A DNA stretch of 37,265 nt from positions 1 to 37,265 of the forward strand of contig CALMJY010000151.1 of the NCBI GenBank assembly GCA_937864815.1. The letters are read 5' to 3'. A program made the position numbers and the translations under genes. Positions 31,951 through 37,265 of the stretch are shown one piece after another (the stretch's first letter is position 1; each line of letters starts with the position of its first letter). A model generated the notes under the pieces. It had not been told where the DNA came from and ran no database searches. It saw only the letters and a program-made list of their open reading frames with translations. The stretch is from an uncultured Bacteroidota bacterium. GTDB taxonomy: Bacteria; Bacteroidota; Bacteroidia; Bacteroidales; VadinHA17.

Positions 31951-34041
31951 ATGAAATTCTTAAAGTTCTTTTTTTTACCAATAATTACAGCTTTTATAAT
32001 ATCCTGCTCAGTCCGGAATAAAGAAAATATTGTTACAACTGAGACTCTGATTGAGGAAATGGTGGATATGCATCGGCTGACCATGTTTCCGTCAGTTAAT
32101 TACCGGACAATTCAATATTCGAGCTATGACCGCAGAAGCAAAAGCCCTTCAGACAGTTGCTGGTTTTCAAATGAGGATGGATTCGGAAGTGAACCAATCC
32201 CGGGTTTTGAGTCTGTCTTAAAAGAACCCGATTCAACCGGCATCGGAGAATATCTTATTTGTAACGTTAACAAACCGGGGGCAATAGTAAGACTCTGGTC
32301 GGCAAATATTAACGGACGCATACGCCTTTTTCTCGATAACTCAGAAACTCCGGCATATGATGGAAATGCTGAGGATTTCTTCTGGAAAACAGCAGAGGTG
32401 CTTACCGGGAATGATAAGAATTATGCCGCGATTCTCCGGCAGTTCGATGCTACATACTTCCCGGTACCTTTTTCAAAAAGTTGCAGGATTGAATGGATTG
32501 GGGACATTACTAAAATACACTTTTATCACGTTGGATTAAGGATCTATAATGAAGATGTCCGCATCAGAACTTTCAGGAAAGATGATTTGGCTGAAATTGA
32601 TGAGAGCCTTGAAAAAATAAATTTAGCTTTTACTGATCCGGCAAGGCTTATCACTGATAATCTGCAGGTCAGATCATTTGATTTTGCGGTTAACCCGGGA
32701 CAGAGGAAAACAGTTTATGCCGAAGACGGCCCCGGAGCTATAAGGGAGTTCTCATTAAAGTTTCTTACATCCGATCCCGAATCGGCTTTGCGTAAAAATG
32801 TGCTAAGCATCTGGTTTGACGATTCTTCTGTTCCCCAGATTCATGCCCCTGTGGGTGATTTCTTCGGCACTGCACCCGGCCTGAATCCATATTCTTCTCT
32901 TCCATTCTCAATTAACAGCGATGGAGTTATGATCTGTCGTTTTGTTATGCCTTACTGCCGGTCGGTTAAGATTGTAATCGAAAATCAGTCGGGAGAAGAA
33001 TCAAGAGCTGTTGCAGAAGTAAAAGCCAGTGGTTATGAGTGGATTGCGGGAAGGTCCATGCATCTGATAGCAAGGTGGAAAATTGACCATGGCCTGACTG
33101 CCGGATTCTTTTATCCGAAGACATTTAATGTTTACGATATACCTTACCTGGTTGCTTCAGGAAAGGGGAGGATTGTCGGAGCAGCAGCCTTTCTGGGTAA
33201 TCCCAGCAATGCAACAACTTCATGGGGTAACTGGTGGGGGGAAGGTGATGAAAAAATCTTCATTGACGATGATGAATTCCCTTCATTTTTTGGAACCGGG
33301 TCGGAAGATTATTTCAATTACTCATGGTCTTCTAGCAGGATTTTCTCATATCCGTATTGCGGTCAGCCGCGTAATGACGGACCCGGTAACAGGGGATATG
33401 TTTCAAACTACAGGTTTCATATAAATGACGATATTCCTTTCAGCAACCTGGCAGCATTCTATATGGAACTGGGACATCACGGCATGGTAAAAGATTTCAC
33501 TTATGGGAGGATAGTATACTATTATGCTTTGCCGGGCTCAATTGATGATTTCAGCAGGATTTCATCAGATGATACAAGAGATATAGAATATCCGGTATGG
33601 AACCCCATAGCCTATCTTGGTTCAGCACGTTTTCAATATTACCAGGCGGAGGAATTGCTTTTAAAAGGATCATCTGCGAAGACTGAAAAATGCAGATTGT
33701 CTGCAGGTGGTGATATTCTTATCTGGAAACCCACAGACAGGTATGACAGACTGAAATTCAGTATAAATTGTGATAAGGATTATGAGAAAGCAATTCTTGG
33801 GTTTACTTTCAGGCACATGCCCGGAGGAGGTAAAGTATCATTATTGCTTAACGGAATTAGGATCAAAGCTGATGGGAAGGATGAAATTGATCTGTATGAG
33901 CCGGTACAAACTTTGCTTGTTAATCACTTCACAGGAAAAATTAACATGCAAAAGGGGACCAATACAGTTGAGCTGGTATCTGAAAATGCAAACGGGAAAT
34001 CAATTATAGGACTTGATTTTATTTGGATGAAAAAGGAATAG
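31951..34041 (+). CDS. GH172 (DUF2961) family lipoprotein with C-terminal accessory domain
   Basis: This 696-residue lipoprotein (lipobox IISC) starts 14 bp after the serine hydrolase. It is paralogous to the 28703 gene: NIVTTETLIEEMVDMHRLT aligns with NVVTLESLLTEMTDRSALS, and NKPGAIVRLW with DGPGAVVRWW. The active-site stretch is NWWGEGDEKIFIDDDEFP followed by FGTGSEDYFN, again with the two Glu 21 residues apart. Unlike the first copy it has about 150 extra C-terminal residues (from about 550) that look like a beta-sandwich (YQAEELLLKGSS, DRLKFSINCDKDYEKAILG, NHFTGKINMQKGTNTVELV), probably carbohydrate-binding. It likely hydrolyses arabinofuranosides or fructofuranosides at the cell surface or in the periplasm. 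The two different copies suggest two linkages or sugars. Confidence 0.87.
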   Translation: MKFLKFFFLPIITAFIISCSVRNKENIVTTETLIEEMVDMHRLTMFPSVNYRTIQYSSYDRRSKSPSDSCWFSNEDGFGSEPIPGFESVLKEPDSTGIGEYLICNVNKPGAIVRLWSANINGRIRLFLDNSETPAYDGNAEDFFWKTAEVLTGNDKNYAAILRQFDATYFPVPFSKSCRIEWIGDITKIHFYHVGLRIYNEDVRIRTFRKDDLAEIDESLEKINLAFTDPARLITDNLQVRSFDFAVNPGQRKTVYAEDGPGAIREFSLKFLTSDPESALRKNVLSIWFDDSSVPQIHAPVGDFFGTAPGLNPYSSLPFSINSDGVMICRFVMPYCRSVKIVIENQSGEESRAVAEVKASGYEWIAGRSMHLIARWKIDHGLTAGFFYPKTFNVYDIPYLVASGKGRIVGAAAFLGNPSNATTSWGNWWGEGDEKIFIDDDEFPSFFGTGSEDYFNYSWSSSRIFSYPYCGQPRNDGPGNRGYVSNYRFHINDDIPFSNLAAFYMELGHHGMVKDFTYGRIVYYYALPGSIDDFSRISSDDTRDIEYPVWNPIAYLGSARFQYYQAEELLLKGSSAKTEKCRLSAGGDILIWKPTDRYDRLKFSINCDKDYEKAILGFTFRHMPGGGKVSLLLNGIRIKADGKDEIDLYEPVQTLLVNHFTGKINMQKGTNTVELVSENANGKSIIGLDFIWMKKE

Positions 34042-34100
34042 TATTAATTTTAAAACCTATTATTTATAAAATTTTAAACCAAACCTAACAAAACCATATC

Positions 34101-35570
34101 ATGAAAACCAACAGGAGAAGTTTCTTTAAAATTGCAGGTGCAGCAGGTGCAGGAGTGCTTGCAGGTTCATCTTTAAGTTCATGTAAACCAAATGATAAAA
34201 ATCAGCCTGCCGGACCTTTCGCTTCAATAAAGGAGTTATCAGACAAGGTTCATTCACAGGTGTTTAATATGAGCGGATATGCTGCTCCAAAGATTGATGT
34301 TGTTCGTGTTGGTGTGATCGGCTTAGGCAACCGCGGACCAGGTGCGGTTGAAAGACTTTCCAAAATCGAAGGAGTTGAGATAAAAGCTCTTTGTGATAAA
34401 TTGCCTCGAGGTGTTGAGAGAGGCCAGAAGATACTGGAAAAAAACGGATTGCCTGCGGCCAGATCATACACCGGGAATCCTGAAATATGGAAGGAATTAT
34501 GTCAGAGCGACGACCTGGACCTTATTTATATAACAACACCATGGAATCTTCATGCAACGATGGCTGTGTATGCAATGGAGCATGGAAAACATGCCGTATC
34601 AGAAGTTCCTGCATGCACAACTCTTGAAGAGGCCTGGCAGCTTGTTGAAACTTCTGAAAAGACAAAGAAACATTGCATGATGCTTGAAAACTGTTGCTAT
34701 GATTTCTTTGAACTTCTGACTCTCAATATGGCAAGGCAGGGATTTTTCGGGGAAGTGCTTCATGTTGAAGGAGCATATATCCATGACCTTCTTAAAGCCA
34801 ATTTCCAGAAAGATTCTTATGTTGACATGTGGCGTCTTAAAGAGAACCAGCATCGCATCGGAAATCTCTATCCCACTCATGGGCTTGGTCCGATCTGCCA
34901 GGTTCTGAATGTCAACAGGGGCGACAGGATGGACTATCTCACATCAATGTCAACAAATGACTTCCAGATGGCTCCGTTGGCTGAAGAAATTGCGAAATCA
35001 GATTCTTTTTATAATGAATTTGTTACCAAAGGATATCGTGGAAATATGAACACAACCGTTGTCAGGACCGAGAAGGGTAAGACATTAATGATTCAGCATG
35101 ATGTTACATCGCCCAGACCATATTCCAGGATACATCTTGTCAGCGGAACGAAAGGTATTGCACAAAAATATCCCGAGCCTGGAAGAATTGCAACTGCTCA
35201 TGAATGGTTCGATGAGGCTAAAATGAAAGAGATTGAAACACAGTATACTCCGGAAATCGTCAAGCGAATAGGCGAACTTGCAAAACAGATCGGCGGACAC
35301 GGAGGTATGGATTTTATGATGGACTGGAGACTGATTGATTGTCTCAGGAACGGTCTTCCTCTTGACCAGGATGTTTATGATGCAGCCCTTTGGAGCAGTA
35401 TAGCCCCCTTAAGTGAATGGTCAGTGGCAAACCGCTCAAATTCAATCACTGTTCCTGATTTTACCTGCGGATCATATAAATCAAATGCTCCTGTTGACAT
35501 TACACTTTCCAAAGGTGGAAATACCGGTGTCAGAACCAATACTAAATCAGGAAGCCAGTTAACTCTTTGA
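34101..35570 (+). CDS. GH109 family NAD-dependent glycosidase, Tat lipoprotein
   Basis: The 489-residue protein has both a twin-arginine leader (NRRSFFKIAGAAGAG) and a lipobox-like LSSC (Cys28), so it is a probable Tat lipoprotein. It has the Gfo/Idh/MocA fold with Rossmann motif GVIGLGNRG, but the family Lys is absent: HAVSEVPACTTLEEAW has EVP where dehydrogenases have EKP, as in GH109. The GH109 block GNLYPTHGLGPICQ holds Tyr257 and His260, and VNRGDRMDYLTSMS follows. Characterised GH109 enzymes are alpha-N-acetylgalactosaminidases using tightly bound NAD+ in an oxidation-elimination-addition cycle. Many GH109-like proteins remain untested, so the sugar specificity is open. It follows a GH172 gene by 59 bp and precedes a DUF1080 gene by 28 bp. 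Confidence 0.87.
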   Translation: MKTNRRSFFKIAGAAGAGVLAGSSLSSCKPNDKNQPAGPFASIKELSDKVHSQVFNMSGYAAPKIDVVRVGVIGLGNRGPGAVERLSKIEGVEIKALCDKLPRGVERGQKILEKNGLPAARSYTGNPEIWKELCQSDDLDLIYITTPWNLHATMAVYAMEHGKHAVSEVPACTTLEEAWQLVETSEKTKKHCMMLENCCYDFFELLTLNMARQGFFGEVLHVEGAYIHDLLKANFQKDSYVDMWRLKENQHRIGNLYPTHGLGPICQVLNVNRGDRMDYLTSMSTNDFQMAPLAEEIAKSDSFYNEFVTKGYRGNMNTTVVRTEKGKTLMIQHDVTSPRPYSRIHLVSGTKGIAQKYPEPGRIATAHEWFDEAKMKEIETQYTPEIVKRIGELAKQIGGHGGMDFMMDWRLIDCLRNGLPLDQDVYDAALWSSIAPLSEWSVANRSNSITVPDFTCGSYKSNAPVDITLSKGGNTGVRTNTKSGSQLTL

Positions 35571-35598
35571 TAATTATTTGTTTAATCTAGCTGATTAT

Positions 35599-36363
35599 AT
35601 GATGAAAACACTTTCCAAATTCTGTCTGATTGCAGTCTTTACTGCCTGTCTTTTAAGTTGCAAAAGTTCAGAACCCAAAGATGCCAAAGGCATTTTCTCT
35701 GAAATAGATTCCAATGCTCCAGCCAATATGCTTACAGAAAAGGAAAAGAAAAGCGGCTGGCAGTTGCTCTTTGACGGAAGCTCCACAACAGGATGGCGCG
35801 GATATAATATGACAATTTTCCCCGATTGCTGGGCAATTGAGGACGCATGCCTGACTATGAACACCACAGGCGGGGCCGAAAGCCAGGATATCATTACTGA
35901 AAAAACCTATAAGAATTTTGCCTTAAGTGTTGATTATAAGGTTACTCCGGCAGCCAATAGTGGTGTGATTTATCAGATTAAAGAGGATACAGTATATAAA
36001 TTTCCTTATGAGACCGGACCTGAAATGCAGATTATTGATGATGAAGGATGGCCCGGCGGACTGGAAGAATGGCAGAAGAGCGGTGCAAGCTATGCAATGT
36101 ATCCTGCTAAGGTTAAGGCTGCCAAACCGGTAGGTGAATGGAATCACCTGTTTATTTACGTCAGGGATAATAAAGTTACACAGATTCTTAACAGCCAGGT
36201 TGTTGTCGAGTTTGAAAAGTACTCTGATGAGTGGAATAAACTGAGGAACAGCGGTAAATGGACCGATTTCCCTGACTGGGGTAAATATGATGAGGGACAT
36301 ATATCCCTTCAGAATCATGGAACTAAAGTATGGTTCAGAAACGTAAAGTTGAAAGAGCTTTAA
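35599..36363 (+). CDS. DUF1080 (3-keto-disaccharide hydrolase-like) lipoprotein
   Basis: About 254 residues from the ATG at 35599 (a second ATG follows at 35602; the longer TTG start at 35578 is unlikely as it places extra residues before the signal). The lipobox LLSC follows a hydrophobic stretch. The domain start is GWQLLFDGSSTTGWRGYN; further family blocks are NFALSVDYKVTPAANSGVIYQ, ETGPEMQIIDDEGWPGG, GEWNHLFIYVRDNKVTQILN and HISLQNHGTKVWFRNVKLKEL. This concanavalin-like beta-sandwich is linked to cleavage of 3-keto-glycosides produced by exported Gfo/Idh/MocA dehydrogenases. The setting between GH109 and another such dehydrogenase (36385, 21 bp downstream) fits that role exactly. Confidence 0.87.
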   Translation: MMKTLSKFCLIAVFTACLLSCKSSEPKDAKGIFSEIDSNAPANMLTEKEKKSGWQLLFDGSSTTGWRGYNMTIFPDCWAIEDACLTMNTTGGAESQDIITEKTYKNFALSVDYKVTPAANSGVIYQIKEDTVYKFPYETGPEMQIIDDEGWPGGLEEWQKSGASYAMYPAKVKAAKPVGEWNHLFIYVRDNKVTQILNSQVVVEFEKYSDEWNKLRNSGKWTDFPDWGKYDEGHISLQNHGTKVWFRNVKLKEL

Positions 36364-36384
36364 ATCAATAACAAGCCAACATAA

Positions 36385-37265
36385 ATGGATAATTCAAAGA
36401 ATTCCCGTCGTGATTTTCTTAAGAAAACAGGACTGGCCGCAGCTGCTTTGACTGTTCTTCCCTCAAAAGTAATAAGCGGACCCGGTAAAAAAGCACCATC
36501 TGATAAACTAAATATTGCCGGCATAGGAATCGGAGGCAAAGGTCATGTAAACCTGAAGGCAATGGCCACAGAGAACATTGTTGCTCTTTGTGATGTCGAC
36601 TGGAAATATGCTGATAATTGTTTTAAGGAATTCCCGGGTGCAAAGAAATACTGGGACTGGAGAAAGATGTTCGATGAAATGGGAACATCCATTGATGCAA
36701 TTATGATCGCCACCTCTGACCATACCCATGCTGCTATTGCTGCAACAGCACTGACCCTGGGTAAACATGTCTATTGTCAGAAGCCTCTTACTCATTCGGT
36801 ATACGAATCACGTCTTCTCACGAGGCTTTCTGAAAAATACAAGGTTGCCACACAGATGGGTAACCAGGGAAATTCACACGACGATGTCAGAAAGCTTTGT
36901 GAATGGATATGGAATAATGAAATAGGTGAAATAAGGGAGGTACATGCCTGGACCGACCGGCCTATATGGCCACAGGGGATTGAAAGGCCAGTAAAGACTA
37001 TGCCTGTGCCTAAAACAATGAACTGGGACCTTTTCATCGGACCTGCACCAATGAGACCATTTCATGAAATATACACTCCATGGAACTGGAGAGGTTGGTG
37101 GGATTTCGGTACAGGTGCCTTTGGCGATATGGCATGCCATGTTCTTGATCCTGTTTACAGGGCTCTGAAACTTGGTTATCCCGATAAGGTGAGGGGAAGC
37201 TCAACTTCGGTAAACACTGAATCGGCACCACAGGCTGAGACAGTTGAATTCTCTTTCCCTGCCCG
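36385..37265 (+). CDS. Tat-exported Gfo/Idh/MocA family oxidoreductase (3' truncated by window)
   Basis: The frame is open from the ATG at 36385 to the window end (293 codons seen). It has a twin-arginine leader SRRDFLKKTGLAAAAL (about residues 7-22) and a Rossmann segment DKLNIAGIGIGGKGHVN followed by NIVALCDVDW. The catalytic region is HVYCQKPLTHSVYES, with QKP as in the 3824 paralogue. It also has YKVATQMGNQGN and WRGWWDFGTGAFGDMACHVLDP. About 30% of the usual 450 residues is missing at the C-terminus. It is 21 bp after DUF1080, so the pair probably forms a dehydrogenase plus 3-keto-glycoside-cleaving unit. The C-terminal domain that fixes substrate choice is mostly outside the window. Confidence 0.87.
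   Translation, partial: MDNSKNSRRDFLKKTGLAAAALTVLPSKVISGPGKKAPSDKLNIAGIGIGGKGHVNLKAMATENIVALCDVDWKYADNCFKEFPGAKKYWDWRKMFDEMGTSIDAIMIATSDHTHAAIAATALTLGKHVYCQKPLTHSVYESRLLTRLSEKYKVATQMGNQGNSHDDVRKLCEWIWNNEIGEIREVHAWTDRPIWPQGIERPVKTMPVPKTMNWDLFIGPAPMRPFHEIYTPWNWRGWWDFGTGAFGDMACHVLDPVYRALKLGYPDKVRGSSTSVNTESAPQAETVEFSFPA

Noticed and set aside
35578-35598. TTG start seven codons upstream of the DUF1080 lipoprotein
   Set aside because: ATG at 35599/35602 gives a standard lipoprotein signal directly; the longer form adds acidic, uncharged residues before the basic region.
1-37265. tRNA, rRNA or known riboswitch
   Set aside because: No cloverleaf, GTTCGA-type T-loop context, rRNA signature or known riboswitch core was recognised in the gaps between genes.

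Overview
The window looks like a chromosomal segment of a glycan-degrading Bacteroidota bacterium, most likely an environmental Bacteroidales/Marinilabiliales-type lineage. The signs are FtsX/MacB-type permeases of about 800 residues, a TonB-dependent receptor with an N-terminal CarboxypepD_reg-like domain, many lipoproteins with a Cys lipobox, A/T-rich leaders without Shine-Dalgarno sequences, GH109, GH172 (DUF2961), DUF1080 and Tat-exported Gfo/Idh/MocA oxidoreductases, and G/C-run palindromic repeats between genes. No rRNA, tRNA, phage, CRISPR array or transposase was seen.

Layout. (1) 1-5182, plus strand: the 3' end of a FucP/GluP-type sugar MFS transporter, a Tat-exported Gfo/Idh/MocA oxidoreductase, a secreted sialate-O-acetylesterase-type SGNH esterase and a second Tat-exported oxidoreductase. 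(2) 5298-12583, plus strand: three large paralogous ABC permeases in a row, with no ATPase among them. (3) 12584-15240: a 382-bp inverted-repeat element, a small PH/GRAM-like protein (minus strand), a sigma-54 activator of the NtrC type (plus strand) and a 127-bp MITE-like element. (4) 15242-18572, minus strand: ATPase, HlyD-type adaptor and TolC-type outer-membrane protein, transcribed TolC to adaptor to ATPase. With the permeases of region 2 they plausibly form one tripartite exporter under the sigma-54 activator. (5) 18901-22378: a TonB-dependent receptor without SusD, and a convergent small lipoprotein. (6) 22624-37265, plus strand throughout: a run of envelope enzymes. In order these are a Tat-exported DegT-type PLP protein, a Tat-exported DUF362 protein, a 55-residue single-pass membrane protein, a DUF6786-like lipoprotein, a penicillin-acylase-family Ntn hydrolase, a GH172 lipoprotein, a CubicO-type serine hydrolase, a second GH172 lipoprotein, a Tat lipoprotein of GH109, a DUF1080 lipoprotein and a third MocA-type oxidoreductase cut by the window end.

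How the parts may work together. Six proteins carry twin-arginine leaders, and five of them belong to families that bind NAD(P) or PLP, so this organism appears to run cofactor-dependent sugar chemistry in the periplasm. GH109 is an NAD-dependent glycosidase family. The pairing of Gfo/Idh/MocA dehydrogenases with DUF1080 fits an oxidise-then-eliminate route through 3-keto-glycosides. The two GH172 proteins suggest furanoside (arabinofuranose or fructofuranose) substrates. The most unusual elements are the exported DegT aminotransferase-fold protein next to DUF362, and the exporter set with three permeases, one ATPase and a sigma-54 activator. All functional assignments come from reading motifs by eye; no database search was run.
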